The notes: a model not told the origin generated them from the sequence alone. 64,000 bases of DNA from a virus (IMGVR_UViG_3300042343_001663:1-64000); one strand, 5' to 3'; positions 53,246-62,972 are shown, numbered from the stretch's first letter. Program-made: numbers and translations.

Positions 53246-53723
53246 AGAAGATTTACAGCATTGGGATAATATTCTAGATGAGTATGAGTCATCAATAGCT
53301 CTTCCTAAATATTCTCCTCAATATGGTGTGTCGGAAACTGAGATTAACCAGTATCTAACAATGACTCGTGACGAGATAGAAAAAATATCACCAGAGGACT
53401 GTGCTCAAATATCATATAGATTAGCACAATTCTCGTTTCATGTTCAGAGAACTATTAATAGAGAAATCGCACGATGTAATTGGTCAGAAGAGTCAATTAA
53501 AGACGCTATTGCTGACGAGATAAATAACTATAAAGGCTATGGTTTTGTTGAAAAGTCTTTACAAGCAATAAAACATAATGACAAAGCATCTGCGCTAAAT
53601 AGCATAAAGAAATATGCTAAACAGAGAATTGACAGATTATCATATATTGCTAATAGTATAAAAAATTTATCTGACATTATGATGGCTATACAAAAAACTA
53701 AGGTGCAACATGGATCCAAATGA
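53226..53723 (+). CDS. Helical phage protein, unknown
   Basis: 165 residues, nearly all helix (QISYRLAQFSFHVQRTINREIA, AKQRIDRLSYIANSIKNL). It overlaps both neighbours and stays in the recombination/replication operon, so an accessory role is likely. Confidence 0.6.
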   Translation: MITRTAKEDLQHWDNILDEYESSIALPKYSPQYGVSETEINQYLTMTRDEIEKISPEDCAQISYRLAQFSFHVQRTINREIARCNWSEESIKDAIADEINNYKGYGFVEKSLQAIKHNDKASALNSIKKYAKQRIDRLSYIANSIKNLSDIMMAIQKTKVQHGSK

Positions 53724-54153
53724 ACTATTAAAAGACCCAGAACAAATCAAAGCATTGATCTCTCTTTTACAGGGTTTGGTTGATCAATCAAGCCCAAAGC
53801 CAGATGAAGAAGAAGAACCCGAAAACAATAGGGTGGCACCATCAAAACCTGGGTCTACTATAAAAACGAAGGGCCGTCAAAAAGCCGGCGCCAACAATAC
53901 TATCAAATCAAAAAAACTACAGTCCAAAAATACAAATCAATTTGAAAAAATGGCTGAGTTTAGAATGCATAAGGATGATTGTGCAATAGATAAAAAACTA
54001 TGTTCAAATCCACCTGTTGCAAGAATGCGAGATTTTGAGTTTATTGATGTTGTTTGTCGCGTTTGTGGAAAAAAAGAATCAATAGCTCCTGCGTTATTGT
54101 TCGATGTTCCTTCAAGATATAAATGTAATAATTGTTCAACCCAATCTGGTTAA
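53710..54153 (+). CDS. Zinc-finger phage protein
   Basis: 147 residues. Disordered acidic/basic N-terminal half, then CRVCGKK and CNNCS with a HKDDC region as a candidate zinc site. Placed before the helicase gene, possibly a DNA-binding accessory such as a loader. Function unknown. Confidence 0.6.
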   Translation: MDPNELLKDPEQIKALISLLQGLVDQSSPKPDEEEEPENNRVAPSKPGSTIKTKGRQKAGANNTIKSKKLQSKNTNQFEKMAEFRMHKDDCAIDKKLCSNPPVARMRDFEFIDVVCRVCGKKESIAPALLFDVPSRYKCNNCSTQSG

Positions 54154-54156
54154 AAT

Positions 54157-55626
54157 ATGATTTTGTGTGATCCCTCGGCCGAAAGAGCCATACTTAGTGG
54201 TATATTAAAATATGGTGAAGATGCTTATTTGGATATAGCCGATATCCTTCAAGAATCATCTTTTACCATAGATAGCAATCAGGTAATCTTTAAATGTCTC
54301 AAAAACATTTGTGATAAAGAACCTAAGCCATCAATAGATCTTGCTTCTGTCTATTCTTCTTCAGAAGAACTAGGCTTGTCTAATATATTGTCCAAAAAAG
54401 AAGAAGCTCAACATCTTAAAGCGATATTCGACTTCCCCGTTAATTTGGAGAATGTTAGAAAATTTGCTACAAAGGTTAAAAAACTAGAGATAGCCAGATT
54501 ACTCCACAAAGAAATGGATCAGGTGCAGGATAGACTACTTGATGTTAATGGTAGTGAATCATTGTCCTCCATTATCGGAATAGCAGAAGAAGTAATATTT
54601 AATTTTACTTCAAAAATATCCAACGATGGAGAATCCGCTCCCGCTCCAATATCTTCTAATATAGATGATTACATGGAGTTTTTACAGTCAAATAAAGTTG
54701 ATCAAATAGGAATACCTACAGGATTTCCAGTATACGACAAAGCCATTGGCGGAGGCTTAAGAAGAGGCACGGTGAATGTAATAGCAGCACGACCAAAAGT
54801 GGGAAAAACCCTCTTATCTGACAATATGGGCTATTATATAGCTAGCAAGCTCCAGATACCTGTGCTTAATATGGATACCGAAATGACCAAGGAAGACCAT
54901 ATTCACAGAATACTTGCTATGTCTTCAGAAATAGAACTATCAAAAATTGAGACCGGTAAGTTTTCTGATACTCCAAGTTCGTTATCAAAAATTAAATCAT
55001 CAATAGAAGAATTGAAAGCAAGTAAGTTATTTCATAAAAGTATTGCAGGAAAAGCATTTGATGAACAACTTTCAATAATGAGACGATGGCTTATCAAAGA
55101 AGTCGGATTAAATGACGATGGAACAGCAAAGGACTGTGTTATATTTTATGACTATCTAAAGCTTATGGACAGTGCTGGTATAAGTCAAGATATGAAAGAA
55201 TATCAGGTTCTTGGTTTTATGATGACGGCGTTACATAATTTTGCTATACAGTATAAGGTTCCTATCTTAGCGTTTATTCAGTTAAATAGGGATGGCATAA
55301 CTAAAGAAAGTACTGATACTGCTAGCGGTTCTGATAGAATTATTTGGCTATGTAGCAATTTTACAATATTTAAAAGAAAATCAGACGAAGAAATAGCAGA
55401 GGATGGTTCTGATGCTGGTAATCGTAAACTAGTTCCATTAATCAGCCGTCACGGGGGAGGATTAGACGATAACGATTATATTAATTGTTATATGAAGGGC
55501 TGGTGTGCTAAGATTACCGAAGGTAAAACTCGTTTGGAGCTAATGAGCGGATCAAATAAGCAAAAGGGTGGATTTATAATTAATGAAGACAACAATGACA
55601 ATGAAGAAGAAATCCCATTCGTATGA
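54157..55626 (+). CDS. dnaB: Replicative DNA helicase (DnaB-like)
   Basis: 489 residues. N-terminal helical domain (ERAILSGILKYGEDAYLD), then a RecA-type motor: GLRRGTVNVIAARPKVGKT (Walker A about residues 210-218), MDTEMTKEDHIHR, Walker B VIFYDYLKLM, and QLNRDGI near the sensor. Hexameric 5'-3' helicase at the fork. Overlaps the primase gene by 44 bases, so the two are co-translated. Confidence 0.9.
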   Translation: MILCDPSAERAILSGILKYGEDAYLDIADILQESSFTIDSNQVIFKCLKNICDKEPKPSIDLASVYSSSEELGLSNILSKKEEAQHLKAIFDFPVNLENVRKFATKVKKLEIARLLHKEMDQVQDRLLDVNGSESLSSIIGIAEEVIFNFTSKISNDGESAPAPISSNIDDYMEFLQSNKVDQIGIPTGFPVYDKAIGGGLRRGTVNVIAARPKVGKTLLSDNMGYYIASKLQIPVLNMDTEMTKEDHIHRILAMSSEIELSKIETGKFSDTPSSLSKIKSSIEELKASKLFHKSIAGKAFDEQLSIMRRWLIKEVGLNDDGTAKDCVIFYDYLKLMDSAGISQDMKEYQVLGFMMTALHNFAIQYKVPILAFIQLNRDGITKESTDTASGSDRIIWLCSNFTIFKRKSDEEIAEDGSDAGNRKLVPLISRHGGGLDDNDYINCYMKGWCAKITEGKTRLELMSGSNKQKGGFIINEDNNDNEEEIPFV

Positions 55627-56752
55627 TCAACATCAACTAAAGCAGCTTTCTGATTTAGTTTGTGATGATATAGAGAATTTATTGTCGAATCTAGGGATAG
55701 ATTCTTATAAAATGCTAGACAAAATGGTTACCATGAGTTGTCCAATTCATGGTGGAGATAATGATTCTGCATTTAATCTGTACCACCAAGGAGATACCTA
55801 TAGAGGGAACTGGAAGTGCAGAACTCACGGATGTGAAAATGTATTTAAGTCATCAATTATAGGCTTTATAAGAGGGTGCTTGTCTCATGAAGAAGGGTGG
55901 GGAAAACCAGGAGATCCCACTGTGTCGTTCAAAAAGGCATTAGATTTTGCCATAGAATTTGGCAAATATAATCCAGCAAAAAATAAACAATCAAGAAAAG
56001 CAAAAGAAAAAAATGATTTTGTTAATACGGTAAAAAATATTACACAAGAATCTCAAAACAAAACACAATTAGTTCCTAGGAAATCAGTTCAAAAAGCCTT
56101 AGCTATTCCTTCTGAGTATTTCTTGCAAAGAGGATTCTCTAGAGATATTCTCATAAAATATGATATTGGGGATTGTATTGGACAAGGTAAAGAAATGAGC
56201 AATAGGGCGGTTGTTCCTGTATATGATAATGATATGACAGGAATGATTGGATGCTCTGGTAGAAGTATTTTTAATAAGTGTGGCGAATGCGGATGTTTCC
56301 ACCAAGAATCATCAGACTGTCCTGCTGATCATGAAAAATGGCTACAATCAAAGTGGAGACATAGCAAAAATTTTAAAACTCAAGAATGTTTATATAATTA
56401 TTGGTTTGCTAAAGAATTTATTTTAAAAACTAAAACAGCAATTATAGTAGAAAGTCCAGGAAATGTTTGGAGACTAGAAGAAGCAGGAATACATAATAGC
56501 GTAGCTATTTTTGGTTCTTCTATGGGAAACAAACAAAAAATTCTTTTAGATACTTCTGGTGCTATGAATATTATAACAATAATGGACAATGACACTGCTG
56601 GACAAGAGGCTGCAAAAAATATAGCTAGTAAATGCGATAGGATATATAATATTAAAAACATTAAATTGTCCGTTAATGATATTGCAGAAATGACTCTTGA
56701 AGAAATTCAAAAAGAAATTTTACCCCAAATAGAAGAGTATCAAGTATGTTAG
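55583..56752 (+). CDS. DnaG-like primase
   Basis: 389 residues. N-terminal zinc-binding part (SCPIHGGDND, CRTHGCEN), a middle RNA polymerase-like region (LQRGFSRDILIKYDIG), a second Cys cluster (CGECGCFHQESSDC), and a TOPRIM domain with IVESPGN (Glu about 290) and MDNDTAGQEAAK (acidic pair). Makes primers for DNA synthesis. Two other nearby ATGs at 55595 and 55601 are possible starts. Confidence 0.86.
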   Translation: MKTTMTMKKKSHSYDQHQLKQLSDLVCDDIENLLSNLGIDSYKMLDKMVTMSCPIHGGDNDSAFNLYHQGDTYRGNWKCRTHGCENVFKSSIIGFIRGCLSHEEGWGKPGDPTVSFKKALDFAIEFGKYNPAKNKQSRKAKEKNDFVNTVKNITQESQNKTQLVPRKSVQKALAIPSEYFLQRGFSRDILIKYDIGDCIGQGKEMSNRAVVPVYDNDMTGMIGCSGRSIFNKCGECGCFHQESSDCPADHEKWLQSKWRHSKNFKTQECLYNYWFAKEFILKTKTAIIVESPGNVWRLEEAGIHNSVAIFGSSMGNKQKILLDTSGAMNIITIMDNDTAGQEAAKNIASKCDRIYNIKNIKLSVNDIAEMTLEEIQKEILPQIEEYQVC

Positions 56753-57486
56753 TTATAGGAGTTTCTGGAAGAAAGCAATCTGGCAAAAGCACATTAGGCA
56801 GATTTGTACTGTCTTTGTCGTTGGCTCAGCTAGATTATTGCAATAATATTTACATGGACGAAGAAACTGGAGAAATTTTAGTTTCAGATATTCTTGGTGA
56901 CGATAGGTTCAAAGGGGTGTTTGATATTAGGGAATATAAAGAAAAATTTAACGATCCCAGATTAGATCAGGCTATAGAAAAATTAAACAGAAAAATTAAA
57001 ATATATAATTTTGCCGATGTTTTAAAAACCGACATTTGTATGAATATACTTGGTCTTACATATGATCAATGCTATGGTTCTGATGATAATAAAAATGAAC
57101 TTACCGATATGAGGTGGGATGGGAAACAGATAACAGCAAGAGAGGTAATGCAGATTATTGGGACTGATATTTTTCGAAAAATGGATACGAATGTTTGGGT
57201 TAGGGCGACTATCAACAAAATCATAAACGATAAGCCAGAAATTGCTGTTATTACAGATTGTAGATTTCCTAATGAGGTTGAATCAATTAAGAACATTGGT
57301 GGGAAAGTTATCAGATTAACAAGAAATCCATTTAACTCTGATCATATTAGCGAGTGCGTACTTGACGAAGATAGATATGACTGGTCTAATTTTGACTATG
57401 TATTAGACAATAAAAACTCTTCAGTATACGAGCAGTTTGTTCAGTCTAAAAAGCTCATAGAAGAAATACTTACCACAACCAAATAA
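56746..57486 (+). CDS. Deoxynucleoside monophosphate kinase
   Basis: 246 residues. P-loop GVSGRKQSGKST; ADVLKTDICMNILGL, then TAREVMQIIGTDIFRKM and VWVRATI, ITDCRFPNEVE, as in T4 gp1-like dNMP kinases. Phosphorylates dNMPs for the dNTP pool alongside the reductase and deaminase. Overlaps primase by 7 bases. Confidence 0.85.
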   Translation: MLVIGVSGRKQSGKSTLGRFVLSLSLAQLDYCNNIYMDEETGEILVSDILGDDRFKGVFDIREYKEKFNDPRLDQAIEKLNRKIKIYNFADVLKTDICMNILGLTYDQCYGSDDNKNELTDMRWDGKQITAREVMQIIGTDIFRKMDTNVWVRATINKIINDKPEIAVITDCRFPNEVESIKNIGGKVIRLTRNPFNSDHISECVLDEDRYDWSNFDYVLDNKNSSVYEQFVQSKKLIEEILTTTK

Positions 57487-57496
57487 GGACTTTATA

Positions 57497-58537
57497 GTGA
57501 TAATAACATATTTTAGAAGCAGTTCATACAATACACACTCCATGTGTGAGCAACAATATTTTGCTGAATATGTTTTGGGGTGGAGAGGTCCGTCTGGTCA
57601 AAAAGCAGACAAAGGAACAATCACGCATAAAATATTAGAGATTCTAGCAGTCATAAAGAAAGCTGAGCAAGACAATCAAAATACAATAAATGACGATTTA
57701 ATTGGAGACATTGACGTTAAGAATTATGACTTAGATTCGATCATAGACACGGTATACACATACTATACAAATAATACTCAGCATCATAAGTGGACACCAA
57801 AAGATCTCAGAGATTGTAAAAATTGGACATATAAAGCCATAGAATTTAATAATGGAATGTTTGATCCTAGAAATAGGAACATACTCATGCCAGAGCAACA
57901 CTTTGATTTTGAAATAAATAAACCATGGGCTAAATATTCATATAATATGGACGGTCAAGAAATTAGTGGCAACTTAGCACTAAAAGGAACCATAGATTTA
58001 ATTACACAAGTTAATGACTCTACCATCGAGGTAATTGACTGGAAAACTGGTCGCAGACTTGATTGGGCCACAGGAGAAGAAAAGACTTTGGAAAAACTAG
58101 AAAAAGATCCTCAACTAAAGATATATCACTATGCTATCAAACATCTCTACCCAAATATTAAAAATATAATTTTTTCAATCTATTTTATAAACGATGGAGG
58201 ACCGTTCTCTATTTGTTTCCATGACTCGGACTTGCAGTCAACAGAAGATATGTTGAGGTATAAATTTGAAGCTATTAAAAGCACCAAAAAACCAAGACTA
58301 CATAAAAGCTGGATGTGCAATAAGTTATGTCATTTTGGTAAAACCACTTTTGAAGGTACTCATATTCAACCAACAGAAGAATATAGAGATGGTCAGACTT
58401 GTAACATAGGGCAAAATATGACCAAGTGCGAACAAATAAAACATGACCTTGACCTATACGGAATCGACACTACAATGGTCATGTACAAAAACAAGAATCA
58501 CTCTATTGGACATTATAAAGCTCCTGGGTCACTATGA
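57497..58537 (+). CDS. PD-(D/E)xK nuclease (Cas4/RecB-like)
   Basis: 346 residues from a GTG start with AAGGAC upstream. SSSYNTHSMCEQQYF, GTITHKILE, LKGTIDLITQ, IEVIDWKTGRR and LKIYHYAI form the RecB-family nuclease core. Cys at the N-terminus plus a C-terminal CNKLCHF and CEQ could bind an iron-sulfur cluster. Likely processes DNA ends in recombination or replication. Overlaps the polymerase gene by 4 bases. Confidence 0.82.
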   Translation: MIITYFRSSSYNTHSMCEQQYFAEYVLGWRGPSGQKADKGTITHKILEILAVIKKAEQDNQNTINDDLIGDIDVKNYDLDSIIDTVYTYYTNNTQHHKWTPKDLRDCKNWTYKAIEFNNGMFDPRNRNILMPEQHFDFEINKPWAKYSYNMDGQEISGNLALKGTIDLITQVNDSTIEVIDWKTGRRLDWATGEEKTLEKLEKDPQLKIYHYAIKHLYPNIKNIIFSIYFINDGGPFSICFHDSDLQSTEDMLRYKFEAIKSTKKPRLHKSWMCNKLCHFGKTTFEGTHIQPTEEYRDGQTCNIGQNMTKCEQIKHDLDLYGIDTTMVMYKNKNHSIGHYKAPGSL

Positions 58538-60402
58538 CAAAAACGTACTCTGTTCTTCATGCCCATTCTCACTATAGCCTCCTAGACGGCCTCAGCAAGC
58601 CATCTAAAATGGCAGATAGGTGCTTGTCAGCAGGAATCAAAACCTGTGCTCTCACGGATCACGGGACAATATCTGGCTGTGTTCAATTCTATAAAGAAAT
58701 GACAAGCAAAAAGATAAAGCCGATATTGGGTTGTGAAATATATGTACCAAAACAAGACTCGCACATTAAAGAAAAAGAGAATAGTCAATTAAGCCATTTT
58801 TTATTGCTGGCTAAAAATCTAGCAGGATGGAAATCTCTTATTCAAATAATTTCTGAAACGAATAAAGCAGAAAACTTTTATCACAAACCACGAATAAGTT
58901 TCGATAGACTTGCACATCTATTGGATGGAAATATTATTGGATTTTGTGGTCATTTAGGGTCTAGTTTGTCAGATTTAATAGAAGAAAACCCTACTGACTA
59001 TCTAAAGGGCTCGCTGTCTTTTATAGACTATATGAAAGAAATTTTTGGTAAAGATAATTTCTTTTTAGAATCACAACTAATGGATCAAGAAATAAATCCT
59101 AAGCAAAAAACAATGACAGATATAATGAGAATATTGGGAGATAAGAGCAAAACTAAAATTATTGCTACTCCAGATGCTCATTATTGCGAAAGAAAAGATG
59201 CTATAGATCAAAGAATTTTATTATGCAATAATCTAAAAACAACTTTGATTGATATTAATAAAAAGCTATTGTCAAATGAAGATGTTCCAATGAGTTGTTT
59301 TTTTAAGTCTGATAGTTTTCATATACCTGATCCAGAAGAAATGATATCTTGGCACACACAGGATGAAATTGAAAATACTTTATATGTAGATTCTTTGTGT
59401 GAAGAATATTCAATTTTATCGAAGCCAGCATTGCCCGAATTTAAATGTCCAAAAAATAATACTCCAGAAGAATACTTAAGACATTTATGTCGAGAAGGAT
59501 GGAGACAAAAAATTGTTAATCATATACCAGAATCAGAACATACTCCTTATGTTGATAGAGTAAAGTTTGAATTAGATATTTTACAAAAGGCTGGTTTGTC
59601 TAGCTATTTTTTAATAGTTCAAGATATTGTTGAATATGTTAAATCAAATAACTGGCTTCCTGGGCCTGGACGAGGTAGTGCGGCTGGATGTCTTGTGTCT
59701 TATTTAATTGGCATAACGGATATTGATCCGATCAAATATGACTTGTTGTTTGAAAGATTTTATAACGAAGGACGAAATACAGCCGATCACATATCCATGC
59801 CAGATATAGATGTTGACGTACCTATCAATAAGAGAGAATATATAATTGATTATATCAAAAATAAATACGGGTCTGATAAAGTCTCTCAAATGATTACATT
59901 TAACACAATGAAAGGAAGAGGGGCTTTAAAAGAAGTATTAAGAGTATATGATAATGTAAGTTTTGAAGAAATGAATAGAATCACAAAATTTATTCCTGAC
60001 GAATCAAAAATTGCAGATGAACTACAAGAAATGAAAGAAGATACCGGAGAGGCATCAATTATAAGATGGGCTTTAGAGAACAATGTTGACAAGCTCAAGG
60101 AATGGTGCTATATATCAGAGGACGGATCTCTGGCTGGTCCAATGGCCAAGAGGTTTGAACAAGCTATACGTTTAGAAGGAACTAAGTCTAATCAGTCAAA
60201 ACATGCTGCCGGTGTAGTTATTAGTAGTCAGAAGCTTAATGGGGTATGTCCTATGGTTTATGACTCTAAAAATAAACAATCTATTGCTGGCATGGAAATG
60301 CAAGATTTAGAAGGTCTTGGTTTAATAAAATTTGATATATTAGGCGTAGCTATGTTGGATAAGATTATGACTATTTCAGATATTTTATCAAAAGGAGAAT
60401 AA
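58534..60402 (+). CDS. dnaE: DNA polymerase III alpha, N-terminal half (PHP and palm)
   Basis: 622 residues. PHP domain: HAHSHYSLLDG, ALTDHGTISG, CGHLGSS and ATPDAHYCE look metal-competent. Polymerase core: PGPGRGSAAGC, PDIDVD with catalytic D424 and D426, and IKFDILG with D601. The protein stops 21 residues after D601, where complete C-family polymerases continue into fingers and OB domains; that part is encoded separately at 61283. It ends cleanly (ISDILSKGE) with no intein sequence. The halves probably assemble into one enzyme. Confidence 0.88.
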   Translation: MTKTYSVLHAHSHYSLLDGLSKPSKMADRCLSAGIKTCALTDHGTISGCVQFYKEMTSKKIKPILGCEIYVPKQDSHIKEKENSQLSHFLLLAKNLAGWKSLIQIISETNKAENFYHKPRISFDRLAHLLDGNIIGFCGHLGSSLSDLIEENPTDYLKGSLSFIDYMKEIFGKDNFFLESQLMDQEINPKQKTMTDIMRILGDKSKTKIIATPDAHYCERKDAIDQRILLCNNLKTTLIDINKKLLSNEDVPMSCFFKSDSFHIPDPEEMISWHTQDEIENTLYVDSLCEEYSILSKPALPEFKCPKNNTPEEYLRHLCREGWRQKIVNHIPESEHTPYVDRVKFELDILQKAGLSSYFLIVQDIVEYVKSNNWLPGPGRGSAAGCLVSYLIGITDIDPIKYDLLFERFYNEGRNTADHISMPDIDVDVPINKREYIIDYIKNKYGSDKVSQMITFNTMKGRGALKEVLRVYDNVSFEEMNRITKFIPDESKIADELQEMKEDTGEASIIRWALENNVDKLKEWCYISEDGSLAGPMAKRFEQAIRLEGTKSNQSKHAAGVVISSQKLNGVCPMVYDSKNKQSIAGMEMQDLEGLGLIKFDILGVAMLDKIMTISDILSKGE

Positions 60403-60403
60403 A

Positions 60404-60586
60404 ATGGAAACCAAATTTGAAGAGTTGGCTGTCGGAGCAAAGTTTAAAGTAAATGATATAGAATATATTAAAACAGATGAAGTTAGAATAAGCTGTTGCA
60501 GAACAGTGAACTGCTATGCGTCGGCAGATTCTGCTCAGAAGGGTCATTTCCCAGGAAATACGGTGGTAACTTTAATTAATGGCTAA
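60404..60586 (+). CDS. Small beta-rich protein between polymerase halves
   Basis: 60 residues. KFEELAVGAKFKVNDIEYIK resembles the start of the protein at 16555. A KGHFPGNTVVTLI end suggests a small barrel. It overlaps the exonuclease gene by 8 bases. Function unknown. Confidence 0.6.
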   Translation: METKFEELAVGAKFKVNDIEYIKTDEVRISCCRTVNCYASADSAQKGHFPGNTVVTLING

Positions 60587-61283
60587 TTTTCAAAAAATAT
60601 GTGTGTTCGATCTGGAAACCGACGGAGTGAATCCAGATGTATGTAGTCCTGTGCAGATAGCCGCTATTATTGTTGATCCATCAAAATTGGAAATTGTGAA
60701 AGATTCAGAATTTAATATAACAATAAAGCCAGATATACTTGAGCAACAGCCAGATTACACATATGCCGACTCTGATGTTTTAGACTTTCATGCTAAAGTA
60801 AGAGGAAAGGCAAAAGATGAGATTCTGTCTGATTGGAAAAGCTATAAAAGACAAGATCATGGATGGGATATGTTTGTTTCTTATTTAGACATGTACCATA
60901 CAAGATCTCATGGAGGTAAAAAATCTTGTTTCACAGCGCCCATAGCTGCTGGTTATAATATTAATAGATTTGATCTTAGAATTATGGATAGGCTAAGTAA
61001 AAAATATAATAATCTGAATAAAGAGGGACGATCTTCTTTATTTTATCCAAGAGATGTGATAGATATTATGAATCTTGTATTCTATTGGTTTGAGGGTAAT
61101 AACGAACTTAAAAACTATACATTAGACAATCTTAGAGATTATCTTGGTATAGACAAAGAAGGGGCTCATGATGCTCTAAAAGACGTTAAAGATACTGCAA
61201 ATATATTAATTAGATTTTTAAAACTACATAGAAATCTATGTAATAAAATAAAATTTAAATCATCATTTATTGGACTCGAATAA
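60579..61283 (+). CDS. DnaQ-like DEDDh 3'-5' exonuclease (proofreading)
   Basis: 234 residues. FDLETDG (D11, E13), YNINRFDLRI (D132) and HDALKDVKDTAN (H197, D202) are the DEDDh set. IDIMNLVFYWF and NLRDYLGI are family-typical. It lies between the two polymerase gene halves, so it is a strong candidate epsilon subunit. Its stop overlaps the start of the C-terminal half by one base (TAATG). Confidence 0.88.
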   Translation: MANFQKICVFDLETDGVNPDVCSPVQIAAIIVDPSKLEIVKDSEFNITIKPDILEQQPDYTYADSDVLDFHAKVRGKAKDEILSDWKSYKRQDHGWDMFVSYLDMYHTRSHGGKKSCFTAPIAAGYNINRFDLRIMDRLSKKYNNLNKEGRSSLFYPRDVIDIMNLVFYWFEGNNELKNYTLDNLRDYLGIDKEGAHDALKDVKDTANILIRFLKLHRNLCNKIKFKSSFIGLE

Positions 61284-62908
61284 TGGCCGAAGTGTTTACG
61301 TTTGATTGCGGTTGTAAATTTCCAGTTATAGAGAATAATTCTACTTTTCCAAAAATAGAATTTACTCCAAAACTATCCGATATTAGTCTGGAATGTGAAA
61401 AGACTTGGGATTTGATTTCTGATGGAAATACCAAAGGGTGTTTTCAGTTAGAATCAAGACTTGGACAAACAATGGCACGAAAACTCAAGCCCAAAAATAT
61501 ATATCAGCTTTCTGGGCTGATTAGTATTTTGAGACCAGGATGCTTGGAGGCTATGAGAGATGGCAAGAGCGTATCTAATCACTATATAGATAAAAAGAAC
61601 GGATTAGAGTCTATAGACTATTTCCATCCGGCATTAGAGCCTATTCTCAAAGATACATATTCAGAAATGATATATCAAGAACAGGCTATGTCTATTGCTA
61701 AACAATTAGCAGGATTTAATCTTAAGGAAGCTGATGATCTTAGAAAAGCTATTGGTAAAAAACAAGCAGACAAAATGGCCAAGGTTAAAGAACAATTTAT
61801 TATTGGTTCTAAAAATAAGGGCTTAATAAACGAACAAGAAGCAGAGCAAATTTTTGAATGGATTGAAAAAAGTCAAAGATACTTATTTAATGCCAGTCAT
61901 TCTATTAGCTATGCTATGAACGCATATTTATCAGCATATGCAAAAGCTCATTTTCCAAAAGTATTTTTTGCTTCGTACTTGAGATTCGCAAAAGATAAAA
62001 TAGATCCACAACAAGAGATAAAAGAATTAGTAAGAAATGCTATAGAGATGGATATCGACATTAGCATACCGGATTTTAGAAACTTAAATGAGTTATTTAT
62101 ACTTAAAGATAAAAAGATCTATTTTGGATTAACAGATATCAAAGGTGTTGGTAAGTCTGTTTATAGTAAAATATTAGAAATAATGAAAGATAAGAATCCT
62201 CAAGAAATGAGTTGGATGGATATTATTTCATCAGTTTTACTGAATATCAATTCTAATGCCGCTAAGGCTCTTATTAGTTGTGGAGCGTTTGATTATTATA
62301 AAAAGAATCGATCTGAAATGGTATTTGAATATGACATATGTTCTAAATTAACCAAAAAAGAACACATATCTTTGAATCATTATCTTTCAGTAAAAAAAGA
62401 TTCAGGTATTGTTGAGGCTTTTAGATATATTTATGATAACACAAAACTAATCAAAACTAGAAAAGAAGCGATTGGTAATCTTATAAGTCTATTGAATAGT
62501 CCTCCGTATTCATTAATAGATAAAATAGAATGGCTGTCAGACTCTGAAAACTCATTATTGGGAGTTGGTATAACGTGTTCAAAATTAGATGTTTATGATA
62601 TCACGAACGCCAACTGTAACTGTAAAACATTTAAAACCTCTTTGATTAAAGATAATATTATTTTAGCAGGGGAGATCTCTAATGTTAATGTTACTAAAAC
62701 TAAGACAGGTAAAAATCCCGGCCTTGAGATGGCATTCGTGACAATCGAAGACCAGTATGGGACACTGGATACTGTTGTGTTTTTCCCAGAAGCATTCTCT
62801 AAGTATAGGTCTAATATTTTTACTGGAAATATTCTAGTGTTCGTTGGTAATAAAAGCAAGTCTAAGGATGGCCTAATTGTAGAAAAATGCTTTATTCCAG
62901 CATCTTGA
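61283..62908 (+). CDS. dnaE: DNA polymerase III alpha, C-terminal half (fingers, OB)
   Basis: 541 residues. Begins with a small Cys-containing segment (TFDCGCKFPV), then resumes the family at ISDGNTKGCFQLESRLG, LSGLISILRPGCLEAM, YQEQAMSIAKQLAGF, NASHSISYAMNAYLSAY, then a helix-hairpin-helix-like stretch (GLTDIKGVGKSVYSK) and an OB domain at the end (LAGEISNVNVTKTKTG). It lacks the catalytic Asp residues, which are all in the other half, so it cannot polymerise alone. Confidence 0.88.
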   Translation: MAEVFTFDCGCKFPVIENNSTFPKIEFTPKLSDISLECEKTWDLISDGNTKGCFQLESRLGQTMARKLKPKNIYQLSGLISILRPGCLEAMRDGKSVSNHYIDKKNGLESIDYFHPALEPILKDTYSEMIYQEQAMSIAKQLAGFNLKEADDLRKAIGKKQADKMAKVKEQFIIGSKNKGLINEQEAEQIFEWIEKSQRYLFNASHSISYAMNAYLSAYAKAHFPKVFFASYLRFAKDKIDPQQEIKELVRNAIEMDIDISIPDFRNLNELFILKDKKIYFGLTDIKGVGKSVYSKILEIMKDKNPQEMSWMDIISSVLLNINSNAAKALISCGAFDYYKKNRSEMVFEYDICSKLTKKEHISLNHYLSVKKDSGIVEAFRYIYDNTKLIKTRKEAIGNLISLLNSPPYSLIDKIEWLSDSENSLLGVGITCSKLDVYDITNANCNCKTFKTSLIKDNIILAGEISNVNVTKTKTGKNPGLEMAFVTIEDQYGTLDTVVFFPEAFSKYRSNIFTGNILVFVGNKSKSKDGLIVEKCFIPAS

Positions 62909-62932
62909 CATGGGTGGGTGTGAGTCTATAAT
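62905..62932 (+). promoter_or_regulatory. Consensus sigma70-like promoter for ssb
   Basis: TTGACA (62905-62910), 16 bases, TATAAT (62927-62932): both boxes match consensus exactly. GGTGTG (62917-62922) lies in the spacer, similar to the GGTGTA element. 40 bases to the ssb ATG. Confidence 0.75.
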
Positions 62933-62972
62933 ATGTTAGTTGCGTGTTTTCTTTTACAAGGAGTTTGATTAT

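Noticed and set aside
58534-62908. Split intein as cause of the polymerase break
   Set aside because: Neither the end of the first half nor the start of the second shows intein blocks or the needed Cys/Ser junction, and two complete genes lie between.
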